DNA of 64,000 bases from Sedimentibacter sp. (GTDB lineage: Bacteria; Bacillota; Clostridia; Tissierellales; Sedimentibacteraceae): NCBI GenBank assembly GCA_018436705.1, contig JAHDLA010000003.1:62001-126000 (forward strand). The letters run 5' to 3'. The notes beneath the pieces were generated by a model, which searched no databases, was not told the origin of the DNA, and saw nothing but the letters and a program-made list of their open reading frames with translations. The position numbers were made by a program, and so were the translations under genes. Shown one piece after another: positions 44,042 to 52,702 of the stretch (within the stretch, counting starts at the first letter, position 1; each line of letters opens with the position of its first letter).

Positions 44042-45448
44042 CTAATTAGTTTCCCGTTCCTTTTCTGTCAACAAAACTGTTCTGCTGCTGCCGTGCCAGT
44101 CAATTTGATACCCGAACGCCTCAAAAACCGTTCTTAGTGGAATGTACGTTCTACCGCTTATTATAACTGACTTTGCATCTGTTTTAATTTCTTTTTCATT
44201 TATATAAACAACATCTTTATCAACTGGAATTTTTACTGTTATATCATCCTTGACAGCAGTTACAATTCTATTTTCATTGTCATATCTCACTTTCGCTCCT
44301 ATTGCCTCCAAAGGCATCCTGAGCGGAAGCATCGTTCTGCCTGCTTCACTTATAAACGGCTTTCCATAGCCTTCGCTTTCCGAAAACACCAATTCCCTTC
44401 CATTTAAAACAACTGTTATATAACTGTTCATTTCATCTGCTGATAAATTAGCAGTTTTTTTAATGATATTGTCTATCATGGAGACTATGCTATATTTGTC
44501 ATTTGTGTCTTCATTGACATCAAAAAGCATTACTCCACCCGCCTTGCTCAAAGATATTACAGTCTTTTCTCTTAACGTATTTATTCCGTTATAATATGAT
44601 TCCAGCGGGTCTGTTGGCGCATAATCCTTATATGCATATTCTGTATTCATAGAAACTAAATGTCTGTACTGCATCCAGCTGGGTCTGGCATATAGAGGCA
44701 TTCCAAGTACAATTTTTTCGGCTGGTACTCCTCTGTTCAGCCAATAATCTATGGATGTTTCAGAAAACCACAAAGGACTGTGATCGGCATTGCTTATATC
44801 ATATGCCATTACATTTATAAAGCTGAAACTTTCAAGACATTTGTCCGTCAGTACCATAGAAGGCTCCGGCCCGGCAGTCTTAGACCAAGCACCGTTTAGT
44901 GCCGCTGTCATTTCCTTTCCCATCTGTTTTAGTGCTTCACTCAACTCAACTGCAAGTTTTTCATAAATAAATGCAGTACTTGCATTTGGATGCTCCCAGT
45001 CAAGCTCAACTCCATCAAGGTTGTATTCTTCAACAATATCAGCTATATTTTCTATAAACGCTTTTCTCTTTTCATCCGATGAAGCAATCTCCTCAAATAC
45101 AGGCTGCAAGGTGTTCCCTTCATATGACCATCCTCCCACAGCAATGAAAACATTCGTTCCATCAGCATGGCATTTTTCAACCAATTTTCTAAGTTTCTCC
45201 GGATTCTTCAATTCAATAAGCGAACCATCCTCTTGAGGAATCAAAAAAGCATATATGACATGAGTCAACTTATCCGTCTGCAAATTCTCCAAGGGCTCAT
45301 CAAACAAGTCCCCCGAATAATATCCTATAACTTTAAACTTTTTTCCGCTTTCATTTTCAGCGTATTCTGCGGCAGATACATTTACCAAAAATACATTAAC
45401 AAACAAAATCAATGCAATTAAACCGTATGTTAAATTTTTTCTTTTCAT
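44042..45448 (-). CDS. Secreted GH18 glycoside hydrolase with copper-amine-oxidase-N domain
   Basis: 468 residues. Signal peptide (about 1-26, cleaved near VSAAEY). GH18 TIM barrel about 37-330 with VFIAVGGWSY (substrate-binding strand, about 100-109) and catalytic DGVELDWE (145-152, acid Glu152; the usual DxxDxDxE has Glu in place of the second Asp). The C-terminal 110 residues form a copper amine oxidase N-terminal domain (GRTMLPLRMPLEAIGAKVRYD; SGRTYIPLRTVFEAFGYQIDW), a fold used as a wall-binding or stalk module. Probably cleaves peptidoglycan or chitin-like glycan at the cell surface; related to spore-cortex SleL types. Confidence 0.9.
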   Translation of the reverse strand: MKRKNLTYGLIALILFVNVFLVNVSAAEYAENESGKKFKVIGYYSGDLFDEPLENLQTDKLTHVIYAFLIPQEDGSLIELKNPEKLRKLVEKCHADGTNVFIAVGGWSYEGNTLQPVFEEIASSDEKRKAFIENIADIVEEYNLDGVELDWEHPNASTAFIYEKLAVELSEALKQMGKEMTAALNGAWSKTAGPEPSMVLTDKCLESFSFINVMAYDISNADHSPLWFSETSIDYWLNRGVPAEKIVLGMPLYARPSWMQYRHLVSMNTEYAYKDYAPTDPLESYYNGINTLREKTVISLSKAGGVMLFDVNEDTNDKYSIVSMIDNIIKKTANLSADEMNSYITVVLNGRELVFSESEGYGKPFISEAGRTMLPLRMPLEAIGAKVRYDNENRIVTAVKDDITVKIPVDKDVVYINEKEIKTDAKSVIISGRTYIPLRTVFEAFGYQIDWHGSSRTVLLTEKERETN

Positions 45449-45545
45449 AATAACCCTCTTTATAATTTATTTCAGCGTTTCTATATTCAACATTGTATCA
45501 TATGCCAAAAACCGCACAAAACAATTGTACGGCTCAAGCTTATAT

Positions 45546-47192
45546 CTATTCTGCTCTAAATGTTTTGACGGGATTGGTCTCCAATATTTGTTCAATTTCT
45601 TCATAGCCTGTCAAAAATTCATAATTGTAGCGTCCAGGCAATGCAAGCACATATTTAGAATTTTCACCCAGCTTGCTCGGTGCAACCGGAGCGGCACCTA
45701 CACTGAAATCACTATTCTGAAGAGCCTTCCACTGATCAGTCGTAAAAATCATAACGGGTATGTCCTGTCTCTTGTTTTCTTCTGACCACTTCGGATGCCT
45801 GATATAAATCATAGGACCTGTTACTTCTTTACCTTCATCAATTAATGATGTACCTTTCCAAATATCATTCTGTATTGTGTATCCCTTCCAGCTTTCGGGA
45901 AGTTCAAAACTAAATCCGTACTCTTCATTCATATATATTTCAATATTATCTTTTTCATTTTCATAATCACCAAGCTCCGCATCCACAACAATCCACTTGC
46001 CTCCTATCTTATCTATTTCCAAAAAAATTTCTCTTTTGACAGCGATACCTCCGTCAATCATTTCGACACCAGTTAATTCAACTACATTTCCATTAACAAT
46101 ATATTTGTTATCCGATGTTTTTTTAACCGAAAGAATATCTATACGGTACGGCCACGGACTTGACGTCAGCCTGCCGGGAGCATCTGCCGGATCTTCAAGC
46201 CATTTTTCTATCAACTCTACTGAAACATACTCTCCGTAATATTCATTCATTGTTTCTTTTAATATATCTTTCGGTTCCATCAAAGAAACCATTTTTAGCT
46301 GTCCTCCAAAATTTCGAACAAATTTTATAACTTCATTTTTCTCTGCTTCATCTGATTGTATGTCTCCTGACAAATCCCACTGAACATCTTCTATGCCTTC
46401 CTTTTTGAATTTCAGCATTTGGTTAGGATATGTCAGCACCTGTGTAACAACGCTTCCTTCTTCAGGAGAATGCAGCACGGCGTGTACATATACAGTTCCG
46501 GGTGTAACCTCAGTAACGCTTTCTATATCAAGGCTGTACCCGCCTGTAGGTTTTTCACCGGCCGAAACAAGGACATACATGTAATCCTTATCCGTTACAT
46601 AATATATTCCCCTTGTCATATAATTCTTATTATAAAACTCAAGAAGAAGCTCATTTTTATCTATTGACTGTTTTTCCGCAATTTCAAATTCAACTGGTCT
46701 TTCTACTGCAGCCATATCATCAGTTTCTATTATTACCGCGCGAAGGCTGTTATCCCATTGCACGTTATAACCCAGACTCTCCGCAATGAAACGGAGAGGG
46801 ATATATATTTTTTCCTCAACTGTTCTAGGAGCAGCTTCCAAAGATACTGTCTCTTCTGTCAGCTCTCCTCCATCATTTTTTTTTATTTTTACACTTTTTC
46901 TTCCAATTTCAAATTCAATTTCAATATTACCGGTATAAATTTTTATAACTCCCGTTTCCAAATCAGTTTCGGTTTTTGCGCTGAGTTTTTTTGTAAGTTC
47001 TCCCACTTCCGCAAAAGTTCTGCCTTTATCAATAAAAGTATTGAATTTTTCTTGAACCCATTCACTATTTATTTGAATTTTTATTTCATTATTTATGTCC
47101 AAATTATCCGAAACGGCAAATACCGTACTTGTAGAAATAATTGTACAACACACTCCTATTACAGCAGCTTTTTTGATATTTATTTTCTTCAT
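45546..47192 (-). CDS. Secreted copper-amine-oxidase-N / PrcB_C-like multidomain protein
   Basis: 548 residues. Signal peptide about 1-26. Copper-amine-oxidase-N-like domain (about 40-155; IYIPLRFIAESLGYNVQWDNSLRAV). A PrcB_C-like domain follows (about 185-270; YMYVLVSAGEKPTGGYSLDI). A conserved-in-context central region (to about 430) comes next, then a C-terminal segment EEYGFSFELPESWKGYTI resembling PsbP-like lipoprotein domains. No catalytic motif was recognised. It lies 97 bp upstream of the GH18 gene and shares its stalk domain, so both probably act at the cell surface. Confidence 0.78.
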   Translation of the reverse strand: MKKINIKKAAVIGVCCTIISTSTVFAVSDNLDINNEIKIQINSEWVQEKFNTFIDKGRTFAEVGELTKKLSAKTETDLETGVIKIYTGNIEIEFEIGRKSVKIKKNDGGELTEETVSLEAAPRTVEEKIYIPLRFIAESLGYNVQWDNSLRAVIIETDDMAAVERPVEFEIAEKQSIDKNELLLEFYNKNYMTRGIYYVTDKDYMYVLVSAGEKPTGGYSLDIESVTEVTPGTVYVHAVLHSPEEGSVVTQVLTYPNQMLKFKKEGIEDVQWDLSGDIQSDEAEKNEVIKFVRNFGGQLKMVSLMEPKDILKETMNEYYGEYVSVELIEKWLEDPADAPGRLTSSPWPYRIDILSVKKTSDNKYIVNGNVVELTGVEMIDGGIAVKREIFLEIDKIGGKWIVVDAELGDYENEKDNIEIYMNEEYGFSFELPESWKGYTIQNDIWKGTSLIDEGKEVTGPMIYIRHPKWSEENKRQDIPVMIFTTDQWKALQNSDFSVGAAPVAPSKLGENSKYVLALPGRYNYEFLTGYEEIEQILETNPVKTFRAE

Positions 47193-47327
47193 AAATGCCT
47201 CCTACCCAATTATAAAGTACAACCGAAGTCAGTATTTTTTTATTTCTTTTTTATAATTAGACTTATTATTTTCGAAATTTGTTCCCATAAATAATTAATT
47301 TTAAATTTTAATAATAATGGCAGCAGC
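47193..47327. other. Intergenic region upstream of birA
   Basis: Divergent gap between the CuAO/PrcB gene and birA-bioY. It is AT-rich, apart from the BirA operator and promoter described separately. No other feature was seen. Confidence 0.3.
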
Positions 47328-47381
47328 ATTGTCAACCAATGTTTTTTTTTGGTTGACAATTTGCTTTTATAATTATATAAT
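47328..47381 (+). promoter_or_regulatory. birA: BirA (biotin) operator overlapping the birA-bioY promoter
   Basis: Perfect inverted repeat ATTGTCAACCAA (47328-47339) / TTGGTTGACAAT (47349-47360). The TTGTCAACC-N13-GGTTGACAA core matches Firmicute biotin operators. Its right arm contains the -35 TTGACA (47353-47358); a 17-bp spacer leads to TATAAT (47376-47381). BirA loaded with biotinyl-AMP should block RNA polymerase here. Confidence 0.93.
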
Positions 47382-47400
47382 ATCATATCGAGGTGATAGT

Positions 47401-48372
47401 ATGACAGTAAAAAATGACGTTTTGAATATTTTGGAGCAATATAAAGGCAAGAATATTTCCGGACAGCAACTGGCAGAAAAGCTATGTGTTTCCAGAACAT
47501 CTATATGGAAAGCAATTAATTCACTGAAAAATGAAGGATACATAATCACAGGGATCTCGAACAGAGGATATTCACTGTCCGAAGCTTCGGATATTTTATC
47601 ATCAGAGGGTATTAGAACATTTCTAAGCGACAAATACAAAAACATATCCTTGATCGCTCACAAAACTATTGGTTCCACGAACACAGAAGCAAAACTTATG
47701 TCAATGAAACATGCTGATCATGGAACTGTAATTTTATCTGAGGAACAAACCGAGGGCAGAGGCAGAATGGGAAGAAGTTTCTATTCTCCGTCCGAATCCG
47801 GTATTTATATGAGTATTATTTTAAAACCAAAGCTGAACATATCTGATTCTGTGCTGGTTACTACTGCCGCAGCAGTAGCTGTATGTCTTTCTATCGATAA
47901 ATTTACAAACCAATATGCGGAAATTAAATGGGTCAATGATGTGTATATTGGCGGCAAAAAAGTTTGCGGAATATTGACGGAAGCAGTTACTGATATGGAA
48001 AGCGGAACAGTGAGCAGCATCGTAGTCGGCATAGGTTTAAATGTCCAGACCGAACTTTTCCCGCCGGAGCTAAAAGAAACAGCAGGTTCTATATTTAGTT
48101 CAAGGGAAGGTCACTCCATACGAAATCAGCTTTCAGCAGAAATAATAAACAATATTTTGTCCATATGCAATGAAATTGAAAACCGATCATTTTTAAAGAT
48201 ATATAAGGATAGATCCATGATTTTAGGCGAAAGAATAAGATACCTAAAAAATGGCAAGTGGGCTGAAGGATACGCCCAGGATATAGATGAACATGGTGGT
48301 CTGATTGTCTTCCACGACGACGGCAGTAAGGAAGTTCTCCATTCTGGAGAAATATCTGTTAGAAAACAATAA
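47401..48372 (+). CDS. birA: BirA, biotin-protein ligase and biotin operon repressor
   Basis: 323 residues from the ATG at 47401 (GAGGTGATAGT upstream; the upstream in-frame extension contains the promoter and operator). Winged helix-turn-helix (about 5-60; SGQQLAEKLCVSRTSIWKAINSL), central ligase domain with GRGRMGRSFYSP (119-130) and KWVNDVYIGGKKVCGILTE, and a C-terminal SH3-like domain. Joins biotin to carboxyl-carrier proteins and represses its own operon when biotin is plentiful. Confidence 0.96.
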   Translation: MTVKNDVLNILEQYKGKNISGQQLAEKLCVSRTSIWKAINSLKNEGYIITGISNRGYSLSEASDILSSEGIRTFLSDKYKNISLIAHKTIGSTNTEAKLMSMKHADHGTVILSEEQTEGRGRMGRSFYSPSESGIYMSIILKPKLNISDSVLVTTAAAVAVCLSIDKFTNQYAEIKWVNDVYIGGKKVCGILTEAVTDMESGTVSSIVVGIGLNVQTELFPPELKETAGSIFSSREGHSIRNQLSAEIINNILSICNEIENRSFLKIYKDRSMILGERIRYLKNGKWAEGYAQDIDEHGGLIVFHDDGSKEVLHSGEISVRKQ

Positions 48373-48413
48373 GAAAAAGAATATTATTTTAATCTATTTA
48401 ACAAGGAGTATTT

Positions 48414-48962
48414 ATGACTACAATGAAACTTACAGCAAAGGATATTACGCAAATAGGAATGTTTTCCGCATTGACTGCAATAGGTGCATTTCTTACAATT
48501 CCCGTTGGGCCTGTGCCAATCACTCTTCAATCTTTTTTTGTACTTTTGTCTGGCATAATGCTTGGCTCAAGAAAAGCAATGTATTCGCAGCTGGTTTATA
48601 TTTTGCTGGGATTAACAGGGCTTCCTATATTTTCAGGTTTTTCCGGAGGGCTGCAGCACGTACTTAAACCAAGCTTCGGATTCCTAATAGGATGTATGTT
48701 TGCAGCATATATCACTGGAAAGATTGCTGAAAGAAATTCAACAGCAAAAAATCTATCATTTGCAGTATTTGCAGGAACTGCAGTGTTGTACGCTATCGGA
48801 ATTCCATACATGTACTACATACTTAATATAATGCTTGCAAAGAACTTTACAATGACTCAAATATTAAATATGGGTATGTTCATGTTCATTCCGGGAGATA
48901 CATTAAAAGCCGCTGTTGCAGTGTTTGCAGGGGAAAAAATAAAAGCGAGGCTTACTGCATAA
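48414..48962 (+). CDS. bioY: BioY, biotin transporter substrate-binding component
   Basis: 182 residues, six membrane helices, BioY (ECF-type S component). Signatures TAIGAFLTIPVGPVPITLQSFFVLLSG and GLPIFSGFSGGLQHVLKPSFGFLIG. Needs a shared EcfAA'T module, which is not in this window. Second gene of the birA operon, 41 bp after birA, so uptake is repressed by the same operator. Start ATG at 48414 after AAGGAGTATTT. Confidence 0.95.
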   Translation: MTTMKLTAKDITQIGMFSALTAIGAFLTIPVGPVPITLQSFFVLLSGIMLGSRKAMYSQLVYILLGLTGLPIFSGFSGGLQHVLKPSFGFLIGCMFAAYITGKIAERNSTAKNLSFAVFAGTAVLYAIGIPYMYYILNIMLAKNFTMTQILNMGMFMFIPGDTLKAAVAVFAGEKIKARLTA

Positions 48963-48983
48963 CTTCATATGCAGCAAGCCTCG
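48946..48983 (+). terminator. birA-bioY terminator-like hairpin
   Basis: CGAGGCTTACTGCAT (48946-48960) pairs with ATGCAGCAAGCCTCG (48969-48983) with one mismatch and a short loop. The U-tract is weak. The bioY stop codon lies in the loop side of the stem. Confidence 0.65.
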
Positions 48984-49004
48984 TAACAATTTTATAAGCG
49001 ACAG

Positions 49005-50351
49005 TTATTTTTTTAGGTTGTCGTCTATAGCCGCTCTCAATTTTGCTCCCGTATAATAAACGGGATCTCTGGGAATAGAATATGGCGGCGAATAAGCTAG
49101 ATCCAAATGCATTAAGTCTTCAGCTTTTGCCCTTAATGAAATAGCCGTTACAAATACATCAAGTCTCTTATCCACTCCTTCAAAGCCTACTATTTGAGCT
49201 CCTAGAACAATTCCTGTCTTTCTGTCTGCAACAGCTTTTATAATTATCGGCTTCCCTCCCAAGTATTCAGGTTTATTATATTTTTTATCTATTATAGAAA
49301 CCGCATCATATCCATTCTTTTTAGCTTCTGCTTCAGATAATCCGGTCTGCCCTACAGTCATATCAAAAATTCTGTAAATTCCCGTTCCAAGTATGCCTCT
49401 GAAATCATCAATTTTGCCACATATGTTGCTTCCTGCAATTGTTCCCGTTTTATTGGCTGTTGATCCCAACGGCCTGTACATAGCTTTACCAGTAATTGTA
49501 TTATAAGATTCCGCACAGTCTCCGCAACTGTAAATGTCGGCGATATTTGTTCTCATATGCTTGTCCGTTTTTATCGCTCCTGTAACTCCTATCTCAACTC
49601 CTGCACCGGCAGCGATCTCAACATTCGGCTTTATGCCTGCAGCAACCAATATTATATCGGCTTCAACAATCTTTCCGTCACTTAACACTACACCTTTTTC
49701 ATTAATTTCTTTTGTAGGTGCATTCGTAATTACTGTGACCTTTTTTTGTGTTAGATAATTTTCAATATAGGATGTCATGTCACTGTCCATACCTTTTGAA
49801 ATCGTAGACCGCGCAATTAATGTCACTTCCATTCCAAGGTTTTTAAAACTTTCACACATTTCCATACCTATAAAACCGCTTCCGATAATTGTAGCCTTTT
49901 TAGGACTTTCGCTTTCAATAAATGATTTAATTAAATTCATATTATCTATATTCCTTAAAAAAAAGACATTATTTTTTTCGATTCCCTTTATATCAGGCAC
50001 ATCAATTCTTGCCCCAGTTGCAATTATAAGCTTATCATATATGTCAGTAAATGTTTCATTCGTTAAAATATTTTTAACTGTAACTGACTTTGAATTTGGA
50101 TCTATTGATACAACCTCATGCTCGGTCATTATGTCTATATTGCTTTTCTTCTTAAAAAATTCAGCGTTCCGAGGAATTAAACTGCTTAAATCTGTAAATT
50201 CGTTGCTAATATAGTATGGCATGCCGCACCCTGCATACGAAATATATTTATCCCTTTCATAAATTGCTATTTCTGCATTTTTATCATTTCTTCTTATCTC
50301 TGTTGCAGCAGATGTGCCTGCTGCTACTGCACCAACAATAATTATTCTCAT
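49005..50351 (-). CDS. CoA-disulfide reductase-like FAD/NAD(P)H oxidoreductase
   Basis: 448 residues. N-terminal FAD Rossmann motif GAVAAGTSAA (7-16), redox Cys42 in SYAGCGMPYY as in CoA-disulfide reductases and NADH oxidases, NAD domain GSGFIGMEM, second FAD motif YSCGDCAES and a C-terminal dimerisation domain ending LAYSPPYSIPRDPVYYTG. With one active cysteine rather than a CxxxxC pair it fits the CoADR/Nox group, which keeps CoA reduced or removes oxygen/peroxide. No rhodanese domain is fused. Start ATG at 50351 (GAGGAGGATTT upstream). Confidence 0.9.
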   Translation of the reverse strand: MRIIIVGAVAAGTSAATEIRRNDKNAEIAIYERDKYISYAGCGMPYYISNEFTDLSSLIPRNAEFFKKKSNIDIMTEHEVVSIDPNSKSVTVKNILTNETFTDIYDKLIIATGARIDVPDIKGIEKNNVFFLRNIDNMNLIKSFIESESPKKATIIGSGFIGMEMCESFKNLGMEVTLIARSTISKGMDSDMTSYIENYLTQKKVTVITNAPTKEINEKGVVLSDGKIVEADIILVAAGIKPNVEIAAGAGVEIGVTGAIKTDKHMRTNIADIYSCGDCAESYNTITGKAMYRPLGSTANKTGTIAGSNICGKIDDFRGILGTGIYRIFDMTVGQTGLSEAEAKKNGYDAVSIIDKKYNKPEYLGGKPIIIKAVADRKTGIVLGAQIVGFEGVDKRLDVFVTAISLRAKAEDLMHLDLAYSPPYSIPRDPVYYTGAKLRAAIDDNLKK

Positions 50352-50407
50352 AAATCCTCCTCATCTAAAATATAATTAATAAATACCCTATATATCTTAT
50401 TTCAAAC

Positions 50408-50419
50408 TGACATATGTCA
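50408..50419. promoter_or_regulatory. Crp/Fnr-type palindrome ahead of the CoADR-like gene
   Basis: Perfect palindrome TGACATATGTCA, in TGAC-N4-GTCA form as in Crp/Fnr-family (including HcpR-type) sites. It contains a minus-strand TTGACA that could serve as -35 of the CoADR-like gene. A redox or nitrosative-stress regulator is a plausible binder, by inference only. Confidence 0.45.
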
Positions 50420-50551
50420 ATTTTATCTGCTATAACAGATATTTTCAGGCTTGTACTATTTTGCGGCATCTGCTGTTCGCATAAACTCGCTTTTAAATCA
50501 ATGACGAACTCTTTCGATTTTTAAATCACGGGATAAACAAATCGAGTCTGA
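50420..50551. other. Divergent region ahead of the SpoIID-like operon
   Basis: Holds a direct repeat TTTTAAATCA (50491-50500 and 50519-50528) and a weaker ACTCG/CGAGT inverted pair around it, just upstream of the sigma-K-like promoter. Somewhat GC-richer than its surroundings. No ORF. Confidence 0.4.
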
Positions 50552-50563
50552 ATGCATATAATA
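50537..50563 (+). promoter_or_regulatory. Sigma-K-like (mother-cell) promoter of the SpoIID-like operon
   Basis: AC (50537-50538), 16-bp spacer, CATATAATA (50555-50563), matching the sigma-K form AC-N16/17-CATANNNTA. A vegetative reading is possible (TATAAT within it) but lacks a -35. If RNA starts about 50570, the ATG at 50552 lies upstream of the transcript. Confidence 0.45.
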
Positions 50564-51274
50564 GATATTATTTACTATGTAATTTATCGGAAGGATGTGA
50601 CTATTCTGAAAAATAAAAATTATCCATTTATACAAGATTCATATTTAAAAGACAATTATTTTAGCAGCAATGAGTCCTACACGGCACGAAATATACTGTC
50701 AAACAAAATCTATTCTTCATCTGTTTTTGCTCAGGAAACTCCGCCGTTATCTCCGGAACAAGAACCTGAGCAGCAGCCAGTTAAGCGAGAACAAGCTCCA
50801 GAGTCGGGACTCCCGTCAGGCGACATTCCTGCAGCTCCTGCAGAACCCGGTACGATACCCGAAGAAGAGTCGGAAGAGGTTGGATACATATCAGTGGGAG
50901 TTTTTACTGCGTCAGGCGCTCTGCCTGTAGAAGATGCCGTTGTTACAGTATACACGCTCGATGAAAACAATGAAGAAAATGTCATAACACATCTTGTCAC
51001 AGATGCTAACGGTCAGGTTCCAACAATAGAATTACCTGTGCTGTATCGCGGTACAGATTCTGGTGAAAGCCCACAACATTTTTATTCAACCTATAATCTG
51101 CGAGTTCAAGCCATTAATTATTATACCGTAAACATCCTTGATTTCCGTGTGTTTCCTGACATTACAACAAATTTTACTATTGATATGATTCCGGTAGCAG
51201 CAGGCCCAACAGAATCAAGACCTGATATGACTTTTGTCATACCTCCGAGCCCGGCTGATATTTCAAATGATTAA
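50552..51274 (+). CDS. Beta-sandwich (carboxypeptidase-regulatory-like) protein, Pro/Glu-rich linker
   Basis: Up to 240 residues. After about 60 polar residues comes a Pro/Glu-rich linker (about 64-110). A CarboxypepD_reg-like beta-sandwich follows (about 112-222: GYISVGVFTASGALPVEDA, TDANGQVPTIELPVL, DFRVFPDITTNFTIDMIPV). The third gene product shares this domain closely. No classical signal peptide. The start is uncertain: ATG 50552 sits on the -10 box, GTG 50597 is too close to the GGAAGG, and a CTG at 50606 has an ideal AAGGATGTGA five bases upstream. First gene of a four-gene operon. I do not know its function; surface or spore-coat adhesion is a guess. Confidence 0.72.
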   Translation: MHIIDIIYYVIYRKDVTILKNKNYPFIQDSYLKDNYFSSNESYTARNILSNKIYSSSVFAQETPPLSPEQEPEQQPVKREQAPESGLPSGDIPAAPAEPGTIPEEESEEVGYISVGVFTASGALPVEDAVVTVYTLDENNEENVITHLVTDANGQVPTIELPVLYRGTDSGESPQHFYSTYNLRVQAINYYTVNILDFRVFPDITTNFTIDMIPVAAGPTESRPDMTFVIPPSPADISND

Positions 51275-51286
51275 GGTGGTGCTATA

Positions 51287-52702
51287 ATGAGTATAGAAAT
51301 TCCGGGATTAACACAAGTTGTAATACCGGCCGCAATAACAGTTCATCTGGGATCTCCGGATGAAGTTGCCGAAAACGTAACGGTATCTTTTTTAGACTAT
51401 ATAAAAAATGTTGCCTCCAGTGAATTATATCCCACATGGCCTGAAGGGGCTCTGAGAGCAAATATATACGCCATAGTTTCTACAGCATTAAACAGAGTAT
51501 TTACTGAGTGGTACAGGTCAAGAGGGTATAACTTTGATATTACCAACGATACCCGTTACGACCAAGCCTTTGTTCCAAACAGAGGAATATTCGACAACGT
51601 TGCAGCTATTGTTGATGATTTATTTGACAGTTACATCGTAAGGCAGGGACGTCTCGAACCTCTTTATGCACAATTCTGCGACGGTCGTATTTCACAATGC
51701 CCTGGGCTGCTTCAATGGGGTTCAGTAGATTTATCTGAGCAAGGTTATACACCATATGAGATTCTTCAATATTATTACGGGGATAATATTGATTTAAGGA
51801 CCGATACTCCATTAGCTGAAGCATATGAAACATTTCCTGGAATTCCGCTTCAGCTGGGGGACAACAACCCCTATGTGCTTCTGATGCAAATTTCGCTTAA
51901 TACAATTTCCACAAATTATCCGGCAATACCGAAAATTCCAAGCCCCACGGGAACATTTGACGAACCAACACAAGCAGCCGTAGAAGAATTTCAAAGAATT
52001 TTTAACCTCCCGGTTACAGGTATCATAGATAAACCGACCTGGTACAGCATTCGAAGAATATATACTGCAGTAACATCCTTGGCCGAATTAACTTCACAAG
52101 GTATTATGCTGAGTGAAATTCCTCAATTTACACCGACGCCGGGATCCGAGGAAATAGTACCGAGAGTTCAGGCAGTTCAGTATTTTCTTAACGTTTTGTC
52201 CGCATATTATAATACAATTCCTTCGGTTGATATCAGCGGTATATTAGATACTCTTACGAGAGCATCCATAATGGAATTTCAAAACACATTTGGGCTTCCC
52301 ATATCAGGAATTGTAGACGAACAAACATGGAATACCATGTATAACGCTGTTGAGGGAATACTCGAGACACTGCCGCCGACTGCCATCGCTCTTCCTTCTC
52401 TGCTATGGCCCGGCACCGTATTCCAACTGGGCTCTGAAGGGCCGGAAGTGTATATACTTCAGCAATACCTGTCATATATAGGTTCAGTTCTTGAAGGATT
52501 GCCTCCCATAGATCCCGATGGAGTGTACGGACCAAAAACAGAACAGGCCGTAAGAGATTTTCAAAATTATTTTGGAATAGATGAAACGGGTGTGGTGGAT
52601 CAATACACTTGGAACAGAATAATACTTATATATAGAAATCTAAGATTTGGGAATTCAAGAAATATAGGTCAATTCCCCGGGAGTGATATTGGAGGTCAAT
52701 AA
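51287..52702 (+). CDS. SpoIID-like amidase domain protein with three peptidoglycan-binding repeats
   Basis: 471 residues. Residues about 30-180 resemble SpoIID/LytB glycan-stripping enzymes: FLDYIKNVASSELYPTWPEGALRANIY with the catalytic-type Glu, then QGRLEPLYAQFCDG and TPYEILQYYYG. Three PG_binding_1 repeats follow (about 190-260, 290-360, 395-465), each ending in the GxxDxxTW pattern (GIIDKPTWYSI, GIVDEQTWNTM, GVVDQYTWNRI). No signal peptide, so it either acts inside the mother cell or is loaded on the forespore without the Sec route. Start ATG at 51287 after AAGGTGGTGCTATA. One-base overlap (TAATG) with the next gene. Confidence 0.82.
   Translation: MSIEIPGLTQVVIPAAITVHLGSPDEVAENVTVSFLDYIKNVASSELYPTWPEGALRANIYAIVSTALNRVFTEWYRSRGYNFDITNDTRYDQAFVPNRGIFDNVAAIVDDLFDSYIVRQGRLEPLYAQFCDGRISQCPGLLQWGSVDLSEQGYTPYEILQYYYGDNIDLRTDTPLAEAYETFPGIPLQLGDNNPYVLLMQISLNTISTNYPAIPKIPSPTGTFDEPTQAAVEEFQRIFNLPVTGIIDKPTWYSIRRIYTAVTSLAELTSQGIMLSEIPQFTPTPGSEEIVPRVQAVQYFLNVLSAYYNTIPSVDISGILDTLTRASIMEFQNTFGLPISGIVDEQTWNTMYNAVEGILETLPPTAIALPSLLWPGTVFQLGSEGPEVYILQQYLSYIGSVLEGLPPIDPDGVYGPKTEQAVRDFQNYFGIDETGVVDQYTWNRIILIYRNLRFGNSRNIGQFPGSDIGGQ

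Noticed and set aside
46758..47294. 178-codon plus-strand frame opposite the CuAO/PrcB gene
   Set aside because: Phe/Tyr-rich antisense frame, no start signal, contradicted by a complete secreted protein on the other strand.
50731..51000. Ser/Gly-rich minus-strand frame opposite the Pro/Glu linker
   Set aside because: Mirror of a repetitive Pro/Glu coding region; no ribosome site.
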